Source of the DNA: Eublepharis macularius
Taxonomy: Eukaryota; Chordata; Lepidosauria; Squamata; Eublepharidae
DNA length: 64,000 nucleotides
Direction of reading: 5' to 3'
NCBI RefSeq assembly: GCF_028583425.1
Contig: NC_072801.1
Location: 63,193,766 to 63,257,765 of the forward strand
The translations under genes were made by a program, and so were the position numbers. This document shows, in pieces, positions 1 to 9,352 of this stretch (its first letter is position 1; each line of letters begins with the position of its first letter). The notes below the pieces were generated by a model. The model was not told the origin of the DNA. It ran no database searches and was given only the letters and a program-made list of their open reading frames with translations.

Positions 1-1615
1 CGAGCTCCATCAGCAAGGGCTGCTCTGCAGGAAACCCAATAGGATATGAAAATAAATGGGACTGGACCACAAGATCTAGGAACCAGTCTCGAAGAATCAT
101 TTAATTTTCTTCATCCATTTGATTTTGTCTGCCGTTTGTTCCTTAGGGACCCTCCCTTTAACCTGCAGGAACTCTGCAATATAAGTGAAACTGTGTGTGT
201 GTGTGACTGGCCTAATGTCAGCCTGGGATCATCGTGGTAGGGTGGGGACTTGAACCCAGAGTTAACTGCATACTTTAGCTACTTCACCACACTGGCCAGA
301 GTGCTTCCATACATGTTGGATAATGCACTTTAGGGATCATTTGCAATGGAATTTTTCAGTTTTGCACAAGAAAATCCAACTACGACCAATGACTCATGTG
401 CATTGAAAGTGCATTATCCAACATGTGTAGAAGCAGCCTGGCTCCATCAAATAAGTTCTAGCTATAGGCAAAACTATTACCACAGGAGGAATATGATTTG
501 CTGAGAGGACTCATTTCCCTAAGAAGACAAAAGTCCCACTTCCACATATCTATACCTTACAAGCTCATGGCACACAATTCTCTCTCTAAACTGCCATTAT
601 GGCGAGGGGAGGGGTAGATTTCCTATGTTCTCCTACATACCCGCCCAACATGTTTATTCTTGTAGATGTCAGCCTCTCTAGAGAACGTGGACTCTGGTGT
701 TTTTCTCATGTACTAAAAGTTTCTCCCTTTCCAAAAGAGATCTCCATTCCTAAAGAGATCTCTCAGCGTCAGGAGTCTAGCTACTGTCCTGCTGAGCTGA
801 GCAAAGGGAAGGATGAAGAAAAAATGGCTAGGAAAAGAGGTTTCATAATGGGGAAATCTCCTGAAATGTTTCCTTCTACTTAGTGAACGTTCGTGGGTTA
901 TTTTTTAACAACTGTCCGGACTGAGCTCCTGCCCTTTGTGTTTTCTTCTCTCCATTCTGAAATGCCTTTCCTTTCTGTCCTCTTTGCTGTATATTTCTTA
1001 TGAGGCTTGTGGGAAAGTTATGGCTTAGGGTAAGTGAAGCAGTGTCTTGGTCGGCCTCTTGCACACTTCTTAAAAATTACAACATTGGAAAGGAAAATCC
1101 CCCCCTCCCCTTACTACACCATGGAGTCTGATTGCCTTTCTCCAAATATCTACGAATCTCACTTCCAATCTCCTGCTAGTATTCAACTTCTCCAAACTGC
1201 AGTCTCTCCCCTTCTCCAATAGGAAACCAGGAAAAAACCCCAATATTCTCTCTTTTAGTCTAGTGAGCAGCTAGACATGCACACACGAACACATACCTCA
1301 ATCCAAAAGACAACCAGAGAAACTGTGCCTATAAGGATCAAACCAAACATGACCACAGCAGACCAATAAATGACTCTCCAGATGCTTTTAAAAATACAAA
1401 TAACAGCCAAGGTGTAGGTTACAATTCAGATCTGAGTTGTGATGCAGGAAAGGGGGAGGCAAGATATCCCGCCTCCGGGGTGCTATTTTTTTGCAGTCTT
1501 AAACACACACTTCATTCCCAGTTTTAAAAACAGTGGGAGGCCTTCCTTCTCAGCTGTTGCCATTGCTCTCACTTCAGACCTCAGCCAGAGCTAGCCCTCT
1601 GCACACCAGACTAAC
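1..1615. other. Left-edge stretch: intron of TACO1 with repeats
   Basis: This should be the intron after TACO1 coding exon 3, since that exon ends in a donor at 1615 and no later TACO1 exon could be found here. About 230-300 is a minus-strand tRNA-SINE-like scrap. About 303-440 is a MITE. The rest is AT-rich with short poly-C and TG runs and no coding signal. I looked for the conserved TACO1 C-terminal half on the minus strand and did not find it, so those exons presumably lie left of the window. Confidence 0.5.
303..440. mobile_element. Short palindromic MITE (hAT-like)
   Basis: The stretch begins GCTTCCATACATGTTGGATA and ends with its near-complement (TATCCAACATGTGTAGAAGC), giving about 28 bp of terminal inverted repeat with few mismatches; a GCACTTT/AAAGTGC pair continues inward. 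The short core has no coding capacity. A related but more diverged element lies at about 39410-39560 with the same GTTGGATA end and a TTTGCAACT core. The family is inferred from general form only; I could not define a target-site duplication. Confidence 0.55.
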
Positions 1616-3999
1616 CCGTATTGGCTCAGAAGCCGTCGAATATCATGGAAAGACCTCTTTGTGTTGTCTGTCAGTATCTCAATAAGAAAGGAGGAGCCGC
1701 CAGGGCCTCGTGCTTCATACAACAGGTAGGAGGATTTAGTTCTATCCTGCAAAGAGTAAAAAACAGTATTTTCTTTAGAGGAGCTCAATACGATGCCCGT
1801 CCTTGTGTTCAGGCCTAATCCATATCATCGTTAAGGCTCAGTGCTGGGATTAGATTCAAGTAGTGACTAAGGGAAGACAACTCAAAATGGGGATCATGAG
1901 GCCTGCAAGGAGAGAAGCCAAGAGGGATGGAGGTTGTACTGAGGCAGGGAATTGGCCAAGATGGAGCAAAAAAGGTGGCTGGATCCAACCCATGTTCTGT
2001 GGGCAGAAGGTCTCCTTTCAGTCCCTGAAATCTCCAGTTAAAAAATCTCAGGCAGTGAAAAATGCCCTTCTCTGCCCTTGACCCTGAAGACACACTGCCT
2101 GTCAGACAATATGGTGCTGGATGGACCAATGTTCCAATTTGGTATAAGACTACTTCATAATGTCATGCAATTTAAAATAAAAGACTTGTATTCTCAGCAG
2201 TCAAATGGAATTTGCGGTGTGTGTGTGTGTGTGTGTCTCATTTTTCCTCCAAGACAAATAAATAGAAAGGGGGGGATTATTGAGACAATATTAAGGATTA
2301 CAGACCACCCCTGAACGGTAATGCAATTCCAAATACTTCCATATCCATATTCTGTATTCCCTGCATGTATTATCCGGAATTTCCTTTGGGAGATTCTGGC
2401 TTCTAACTATACATTTATTAATTACATGTTCCATAGAGAATGGGGGGAGGGGTAAATTAAAAAATAAGAAATCTAGGTGCTTGAGCGGACCAATGTCCCC
2501 AATCCCCTCTTCCCAGTTTCTTTTTTTATTCCTTCAACTGATGTCCTCAGCACTGTTTGTCTCCTAAAGCGTAGCAACCATGCTAATTTCTCATTTTGTG
2601 TGTGTGTAGTAAATACATAGTAAATAAGTCCTTTCTGATCATTACCAGGTTGTTATCACTCTCCTTCTCTCAAAGCACAGCACTCTCAAAAAAGAAGCCA
2701 AGCAGTTCAGAAACCTACCCCGCCAGCAATAGCTCCTTCAATGGAGGCTTTTGGCATGTTTCTGCTCCGACATTGCTCAATAATGTTGGCTAAATTACTG
2801 TTAAACTCTGGATTGGGACCTCCTTCTGCCAAAGCAATGCAAGAAGAGAGAGAGCAGATTATTATTAGATCGCCAGCTTTTAATCAACCGATGATCAGTT
2901 TGACTAACCAATTTAAAAACCTATTATTCAACCACAAAGATTAATCCAGCAGCAAATTCCTTCTTAAAAATTATTTTTACATATGACTACTTTAAAACTC
3001 TGCAGAGGGCAAACATCTTAGAAAAGGCATCCCCCCTTTGCTCACACAGAGAAGGGATTGCCTTTTCTAAGACAGTGCATGGTACAATTTGTGTAATTTA
3101 AAAACTAACTTGCTTTCCCTTCAAAGCTATTGTTCTAGTCCTGTGCAAATATATGCTAATCTAACAGATTAAAACTCATACTAGAAATTGAACATAATTC
3201 TTAACTGTGCCTCCATCCCATCCTTCCTCTAATGGGCTCCGAACAACGGTAAATGAGCTTTCCCCATTTTATACTCACAATCATCCTGGGAGGTGAACTA
3301 CCATAGGGTTGCCTCTCCATAGACCAGACATAAACTAGATGTGCACTTTGAAATTTCTCATGAAAGCAACAGCTCCCCAATCCAGTCATCCACTGCTACC
3401 CCCTCACCTGCAATATGGGACATAGGTGGATCTACTTACCACAGTGGGTGGAATGGCGATACAGTTGATAACACTACCTTGCCTTTTGCTTTCATGGGAG
3501 ATTTAAAGGGGATCGGATTGGGAGGCGAGGTCAACATTAAAGATGTGACAGGCCCAAAGCCACCCAACAAGTTTCAGTGGTGAACAAAGATGCTAACCCA
3601 TGTTTCTCTGGACCAAGACCAACCTGGCCATCCAGAGTGGACAGCAAGAACTAGAATGAGGATTACCACAAGAAAGAAATGTCTTCCATTGGTTCTCATC
3701 AGCAGAGATGCCTGGTTTCTTGGAAATCTTAGCTCTTATTTTAAAAAATTTAACAGAAGTAGGGGGGGGACTAGAGTTGTACCTTTTACAGCCAATCGGA
3801 TCATCATGCTGAGTTTCTGAAAGGCACGGCTCCGAGCAGTATCCTTGGGTCCCTTGACGTGTTTGACTTTGGACCACTTGTTGTGTCCAGCAAACACCGA
3901 GCAAGAGGCATGGATGGTACAACTGGGATGGTCCAGGAACGTCCAAAGATGTTGGCGAAAGAGGGCATTCACCCGCGTAAGCGTGAAGCCTACAGACAT
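1616..3999 (-). CDS. TACO1: TACO1, translational activator of COX1 (5' part; coding exons 1-3)
   Basis: TACO1 is the mitochondrial YebC/PmpR-family factor needed for efficient translation of COX1. Three exons are readable on the minus strand: 3999-3783 (phase 1 end, donor GTACAA), 2825-2719 and 1746-1616 (donor GTTAGT); each intron has GT-AG ends. Exon 1 carries the family signature [17 protein letters not shown], exon 2 reads [20 protein letters not shown] then [11 protein letters not shown], and exon 3 reads [19 protein letters not shown]. The 45 or so residues before AGHNKW are basic and hydroxyl-rich, as expected of a mitochondrial presequence. I chose the Met at 3999 ([14 protein letters not shown]) because it gives a compact presequence; the same frame is open to a Met at 4065, so the start is uncertain. 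The C-terminal half is absent and presumably continues left of the window. Real introns with matching phases argue against a processed copy. Human TACO1 lies on 17q, unlike the neighbours here. Confidence 0.9.
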
Positions 4000-4751
4000 A
4001 GCTTGGATGAGACAAAAAGAGGTATGTAATTGGATCTTGGACATTACACCCATGAAAAGGACCATCTATGGAATAGGTCATCCATTAGTATACCGTATTA
4101 GAACATTTCAAGTTTCCCACTTTAAATAAAAGGAGGTGCTGCGAACAGCCTAGCAAAGAGCAGGAATGCCTTGCTTCAAATCCTGCCTCTGCTATTTAAG
4201 CGCCCTAGCAACCTCTATCTACAATAATATTGGTCTACTTTACAGGGCTGTTGTGAGAATAACGAAATCATAAATGTAATTTGAATGCTAAGAAAGCACT
4301 AAATTGGAGTTAAACATTACTGTTACATTCTGTATATAAAAATAAATAGAAATCAATTCACAAAGATCTTGAAACCAATCAAAAGATATTAGAACACAAA
4401 CTCTAATCCACTAAATGAAGAAGGAAGGAACTCCTGAACCACATCAAATGAGAAGCAAGATTTTCCTAGGCAACAGGGAAGGGGAAATGGAGGCAGTGTT
4501 TAGCAGTTCTCAACACAGCTTAACAAACACTCGCTTGAACTGATTGTGCAGGAAGATCTTCAAAGAGCACAGCACCAACTCTTTCTTCCTTACAATGTTT
4601 TAGATTTCTAGACCTCCTGGTTCCAATGCCTTAAACTGCTTCCCTTTTCACACAGCTCCAGAGCAACAAATAAAGGACAGTCAACACATTGGTTTTAACC
4701 CAGTGTCACGAAATGCAACATAGAACCCCCATATTTTACATGGGCTCCTAT

Positions 4752-4960
4752 TGGTGGTGGTGGAGAGTGTCCTCAAGTCATAGCTGACTTATGGCACCCC
4801 CCTACTGCGGTTTTCAAGGCAAGAGACAGAAGTGGTTTACTATTCCCTGCCTCTGAGACCCTGGTCTTCCTTGGAGGTCTCCCATCCAATTACCAACCAA
4901 GGCTGACCCTGCTTAGCTTCCGAGATCCGGCTTGCTTGGGCTATCCAGATCAGAGCAAAC
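4752..4960 (-). repeat. 5S-rRNA-derived SINE, copy 1
   Basis: Read on the minus strand, this copy begins with a 5S rRNA-like region; on the plus strand this appears as GGTCTCCCATCCAATTACCA and then CCTGCTTAGCTTCCGAGATC, the complement of the 5S internal promoter region. It then has a body and ends in a tail resembling CATAAGTCAGCTATGACTTG. The tail resembles the BovB 3' end at 41400-41440. This matches the 5S-derived SINE type described in lizards (5S-Sauria). It is a SINE, not a 5S gene: the 5S part is only the head and is diverged. Confidence 0.8.
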
Positions 4961-5664
4961 TCCAATTAGGTATAAGAAAATGGGTTTTTTAAATAAATGA
5001 ATCACATTTGCAAGACAGTGAGTTTAAGCCTACTAAAAGGCACGCACAGGCACAAAAATCATATCCATTCCTCTCCTTCCAGTAAAGAAACCTTAAATAA
5101 TTATCTAGCCCTGCTTCTGAACTCACGAGCATTGGATAATAGGCGTGCATCAGAATTCTCACTTTCCCCATAAACGTGTACTTAAAGATTCGGAAGGGGC
5201 AATTCGCCTGCTTGTGGCTGATGCATGTTAGTCATACAATCTGCCTTGTAACCTGCAGTGTGTGCAGTTAGCAAACCCAGATTCTGACTTCCAGAATCTC
5301 CCACTTCTAGCCCATGGAATTCCCCCCCCCCCTTCCTCGCCCAGGCGACCATCCTAACTCACCCTCCAGTAGCTCCTGCAATGACCCCCAGAATTCTTCC
5401 TGTCCTAGCTCCACCCCAGGAGGCGGTGCCTGAAATTAACCCCTTCGTGTCAGAATAGCTCCAATGCGGGAGCGCCAAGATTCTCAAATGTTTATGCTGG
5501 AATAAATATTGCTCTTCTTTGAAGTTCCACCTGACTGCTGTTTTGTTTTGATTTTAAAGGCTAACATAGCTACTCATCTGAAATGATTTTTTAAGAGGAA
5601 AATCTAATATTGGCTGGGGAACGAAGACGTACACCGGGAGCCAAGACTGGTTGGGCAGTAACTG

Positions 5665-5870
5665 AGGTTGCCAACCTCTAAGTGGTGGGTGGAGATCTCC
5701 CGGAATTACAACTGATTTCCAGGCCACAGAGAACAGTTCCCGTGGAGAAAGTGGCTGTTTTGGAGGGTGGACTCTAGGGCATTATATCTGCTGAGCTCCG
5801 TCCCCTCAACAAACCGTACCCTTTCCAAGATCCAGCCCCTAAATCTCCAGGAATTTTCCACTCTGGATCT
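5665..5870 (+). mobile_element. GTTGCCAACCT-type non-autonomous element, copy 1
   Basis: This begins GGTTGCCAACCTCTAAGTGG, contains GGAGATCTCCCGGAATTACA, GTGGCTGTTTTGGAGGGTGG and AAATCTCCAGGAATTTTCCA, and has no coding frame. The same order of blocks recurs at 7330, 20157, 21468 and 43687, which defines it as an interspersed family of about 200 bp. Better copies end in GGCAACC, complementary to the start, suggesting a short-TIR MITE. I cannot assign a superfamily. Confidence 0.65.
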
Positions 5871-6424
5871 CTAGATCTCTTTCCATCCCTAGATAAACTG
5901 ATTTTTTTAAACTGAAGGATCAACGGGTTAAATGCCACTTGAGAACATTCCTACATTCTGATGTGGGTTTTTATTTTATTTTAAACCGGGGGGAGGTTTT
6001 TTATTTTATTCACTGTCCATCTTGTGTACTAAATGTATGTTTTGCACATACTTGTCTTTCTTACATAAAAGTGAAAAAGCATATACAAACAACATCAGGG
6101 ATTAAAAATTATATGCGATATGACCAACAATATGTTTTCTTACCGTAGTCGATCTCCTTGTACCTCTTTCACCCAGCATTTCTGCTTTCTTTTTTACTAT
6201 TCAGTAAATGTATCAAATGACATACTAAATGGAACAGCTCACGCTCATTCAGACTGTTGATCTTATAAAGCTTTTGACAATGATTGTTAAGGCCAGCACT
6301 TTCACTCTGTGCCAGGATGGTAGTGTGGAAGCTGACTTTAGCATTGGTTCTTTGAGAGACTGGATGAATAGAGCTGCTATTTACCCATCTGTAATGTTTT
6401 ATATTACCTTTCCTCCAAAAAGCT

Positions 6425-6575
6425 CAGGGCTACATGGCTCTGCATTTTATCTTCACACTAACCCTGTGAGGCTGGCTAAGATGAGAGTGGCCAGCCCCTG
6501 AGATCACTCAGTGAGCTTCATAGCTGAGTAGGGATTTGAACACAAACCTCTTTTGTCCACCACTCTAATCTCTGT
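6425..6575 (-). repeat. tRNA-SINE/L2-like scrap, minus strand
   Basis: The plus strand shows TTTTATCTTCACACTAACCC, TGTGAGGCTGGCTAAGATGA, GAGCTTCATAGCTGAGTAGG and GATTTGAACACAAACCTC. This order (tail, body, B-box complement) matches the reverse of the tRNA-derived SINE at 61659 and the scrap at 46905-47135. It is diverged and truncated. Confidence 0.5.
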
Positions 6576-6976
6576 ATTAGGGATCTCCTACGTTGCTGAA
6601 GAATCTCTGTGGGCACTTATGAATTTGAGAATAGGTAGAGGGTGCCACAAGAAATGGCTGACTCAGGGACCAAGACCTATCGCAGAATGTTGGGAGATCC
6701 CCCAGAATGTTAGAAGGTTCCAAGCCAAGCATCCTCCTGTGAAGAAGGCTGCTGTTTCCCAAAGGATGCTCCCTGCACACAGAAAACCGATGCTTCTTGA
6801 ATGTTTCAGAAAGTACCATTTCAAATAAATGGAGGTCAGATACGATTTGCTCTTTGTTTTGGGTAAGAACAAGGAAGCACATCTGTAGACCGAGTTAGGG
6901 GACAGAAATCTAAATCGCCAATTCAGTTCATGTTATGTCTGGGACATAACAAAACGCAGAGTTATTAAATACAATT

Positions 6977-7202
6977 AGATCCAGAGGAGTTAGCCGTGTT
7001 AGTCTGTCGTAACAAAAATAGAAAAGAGTCCAGTAGCACCTTTAAGACTAACCAACTTTACTGTAGCATAAGCTTTCGAGAATCACAGTTCTCTTCTTCA
7101 GATGCAACTGCATGCATCTGAAGAAGAGAACTGTGATTCTCGAAAGCTTATGCTACAGTAAAGTTGGTTAGTCTTAAAGGTGCTACTGGACTCTTTTCTA
7201 TT
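6977..7202 (+). mobile_element. Fold-back element, copy A (unpaired head plus perfect hairpin)
   Basis: The element begins AGATCCAGAGGAGTTAGCCG and has an unpaired head of about 40 bp including GTGTTAGTCTG. Two inverted arms of about 89 bp follow, which appear identical by eye; they run from ATAGAAAAGAGTCC to the centre near 7110 and back to GGACTCTTTTCTAT. It is flanked by a direct repeat TTAAATACAATT (6965-6976 and 7203-7214). It has no coding frame. The head and arm sequences resemble the palindromic Chompy-like MITEs known from reptiles, but the 12 bp duplication is longer than the 3 bp expected of PIF/Harbinger, so the class is open. A close copy is at 42200-42409. Confidence 0.8.
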
Positions 7203-7329
7203 TTAAATACAATTATTGCAGCATATAACAAGCTGCAGATTTACATAAGAAACTGGGGAAACACTTCTGTCAGAACAGGATATTTGACCTCAGATTTGCA
7301 GCATATTGTATGAGTGGCTAGAAAATCCT

Positions 7330-7470
7330 GGTGAAATCTGACAGCTGCCAGATTGACAGAGATCAGTACCCCTGGAGGAAAGGGCAGCTTTAGAGGATGT
7401 GCTCTATTATGCCCTGTTGAGTCCCCAGGAATCTCCAGGAATTTCCTTAGCTGGAATTGGCAACCCCACC
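7330..7470 (+). mobile_element. GTTGCCAACCT-type non-autonomous element, copy 2 (5' truncated)
   Basis: Only the distal two thirds are recognisable: GAGATCAGTACCCCTGGAGG, a GGGCAGCTTTAGAGGATGTG block equivalent to the usual GGCTGCTTTGGAGGGTGG, AATCTCCAGGAATTTCC, and an end ATTGGCAACCCC. Confidence 0.5.
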
Positions 7471-8419
7471 AGGTACCCTCCGTAGATGCAAGCCAGCAAT
7501 TCAACAGGTGACGCCTTTGCTCGTCACTTGCAGACACGGTGGCATCCGCCTGTGGTTCCTCTTTGCTACGCACCTGCTCGATATACCGTAGCCCCGTTGT
7601 CTTGTTTTTTAAAGAAGCAGAGGATATAATCACTTCATCTCTATTAGCAAGCGCCTGCAAACTCCACTTGGTGCTTTAATGGCACTCGAGCAAATGAGCA
7701 CAGGATTGCATCCTGCAGGAGCCTCGAGTTCCTGAAAGGGTTAAAGAAGTCAAAGCTGCAGCCGCGCTCCTAGAAAGGCTTGGAGCTATGCGGGGGAGGG
7801 GCAAATGCCACTTTGCTTCCTTTTCCGCCCAAAATGTGAAAGGAAGTGAATTTGGGTTTTGCTTTATTGATTTTTAAAAAAATAGCAACTGCAAAGCGAG
7901 ACAGAGGCTGTGATGTGCACGGGGGGTGAGTTCGATATGGGGTGGGTGTGAAAAGGGGACAGGAACAGCAAAGACTGTTGGGATTTAAAGCTAGGGAGAC
8001 CCCCGAGCTCCCTACCTCCCTCCATTCCAGAGCCATGTGGACCCTTGGAAGTTTTCCGTAAGGGGTTCTTGCTTGGTCTCTTTAGTGGTGAGTCCATTTC
8101 CTGTGGGGCTTGGGGAGCCAAGTCAGAGTTAGCGGTGCATTTCTCACTTTGGAGCAGCGTTCTCAAGACCGCTGGACACGGATTGGTGGCTCCCATTAGA
8201 CCAGAGTAGACTTGATTCTTGTCTGTAACGGTCCAAGCAACGCACCTGCGCGGCCTCCGGTTTTAGGAAATGCTGTTCTCTGGTGTCCTTGATCCCTGTG
8301 GAGGTGAATGTGCCTGCAGCCTTTTACCGCAAGGTCTTTTACGTCTTTAGCAGCATTCAGACGGACAGCGGATTGGCTTAGAGCTTTGAGTAACTTTACC
8401 TCTCTCTGGCCTCTATAGC

Positions 8420-8860
8420 AAACGCACTTAGGCAAGCCACTGAACTTTATCTGTCCCCGCCACAATATGAGGGTGATAATACTGGTGTAATGTATTGTCG
8501 AAGGCTTTCACGGCCGGAGAACGATGGTTGTTGTGGGTTTTCCGGGCTGTATTGCCGTGGTCTTGGCATTGTAGTTCCTGACGTTTCGCCAGCAGCTGTG
8601 GCTGGCATCTCCAGAGGTGTAGCACCAAAAGACAGAGATCTCTCAGTGTCACAGTGACACCTCTGAAGATGCCAGCCACAGCTGCTGGCGAAACGTCAGT
8701 GCCAAGACCACAGCAATACAGCCCGGAAAACCCACAACAACCATAATACTGGTGTATCTTGCAGGGTTGTAATAAAGGTGAAAGCAATAACTGTGAAGTG
8801 ATCAGAATACACTGAAAGCATGGTACAAATGCATTATTAATAAATATGTTTCATTGTGTT
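8420..8860 (+). repeat. MIR/CORE-SINE-like element split by a fold-back insertion
   Basis: Left of the insertion the sequence reads CACTTAGGCAAGCCACTGAA, TTTATCTGTCC and GAGGGTGATAATACTGG. Right of it the element resumes with ATAATACTGGTGTATCTTGC, AGGGTTGTAATAAAGGTGAA and later GGTACAAATGCATTATTAAT. The series (keep-track-of-controls block, then ATAAT, then CAGGGTTGT) resembles the MIR core and tail. Assignment is by recalled pattern and the copy is old. Confidence 0.5.
8490..8742 (+). mobile_element. Fold-back element of a second family, inserted in a MIR-like SINE
   Basis: It has an unpaired head (TGTATTGTCGAAGGCTTTCA, CGGCCGGAGAACG) and then inverted arms starting ATGGTTGTTGTGGGTTTTCC and ending with the complement at about 8744. 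The arms are nearly identical apart from one short insertion in the left arm and a few substitutions. The host sequence is duplicated on both sides: ATAATACTGGTGTA at 8476-8489 and again at 8743-8756, a perfect 14 bp target-site duplication. It has no coding frame. Confidence 0.8.
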
Positions 8861-9200
8861 TGCTCACATTCTTCTGTCTTGATATTCTTGTTTTGCCCAA
8901 TTTCTGTGTTAGACTCTCAGCTCCTTGGAGGGGCAAGACTTATTAATGTTTGTATCTTCCTCTGTAAGGTGCTAAGTACACAGTTTTGTGTAAGTAATAA
9001 TAGAAATTAAGTGCATGAAGTTGTTCACTTTTAACTCCCATGTTGTGTGCAGCTGTTTTTTTTTCTTCCTTTTATACAGTGGGAATGGATAGGAACACGG
9101 AGGGAAGGGGCAGGAAATAAAGGTGATAACCCCAAGAGGAACAGCTGTGCTCGAAGTATATTGCTCAAATAAAACTAATACTCTTCTGTTTTCCTGACAG

Positions 9201-9352
9201 GCTCATGCCTGCACTGCCTTGCCACAGATTTCTCTAACCACAGACGAAAGTTAGAAGCCTGACAGTTTCTCTTCAGCAGAAGAAACTAAGACTCTTGCTG
9301 TGATAAAGCCAACTAGTCTTCTGAGGAAAAAATATCCTCACACCAACATAAA
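9201..9352 (+). other. 5'UTR part of the SCAN zinc-finger coding exon
   Basis: A polypyrimidine tract ending TTTTCCTGACAG at 9200 makes a good 3' splice site, so the exon with the start codon probably begins at 9201 and an untranslated first exon lies upstream. The 152 bases before the ATG carry no convincing longer frame. The start context is AAAATGG, with A at -3 and G at +4. Confidence 0.55.

Larger units (their letters stand above)
4066..9200. other. Intergenic/5' region between TACO1 and the SCAN zinc-finger gene
   Basis: There is no recognisable coding exon. It holds a 5S-derived SINE (4752-4960), two copies of a GTTGCCAACCT MITE (5665-5870, 7330-7470), a minus-strand tRNA-SINE/L2-like scrap (about 6425-6575), a fold-back element (6977-7202), and a MIR-like SINE split by another fold-back element (8420-8860). 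About 7740-8240 is GC-richer, without other repeats I recognise, and could hold an untranslated first exon of the zinc-finger gene; this is a guess from position only. The remainder is plain AT-rich DNA. Confidence 0.5.

Noticed and set aside
3593-4081. 162-codon frame overlapping TACO1 exon 1
   Set aside because: Shadow in another frame; the real frame carries the conserved AGHNKW signature.
4752-4960. Possible 5S rRNA gene on the minus strand
   Set aside because: Only part of the 5S sequence is present, it is diverged, and it is fused to a SINE body and BovB-like tail seen in three other copies.
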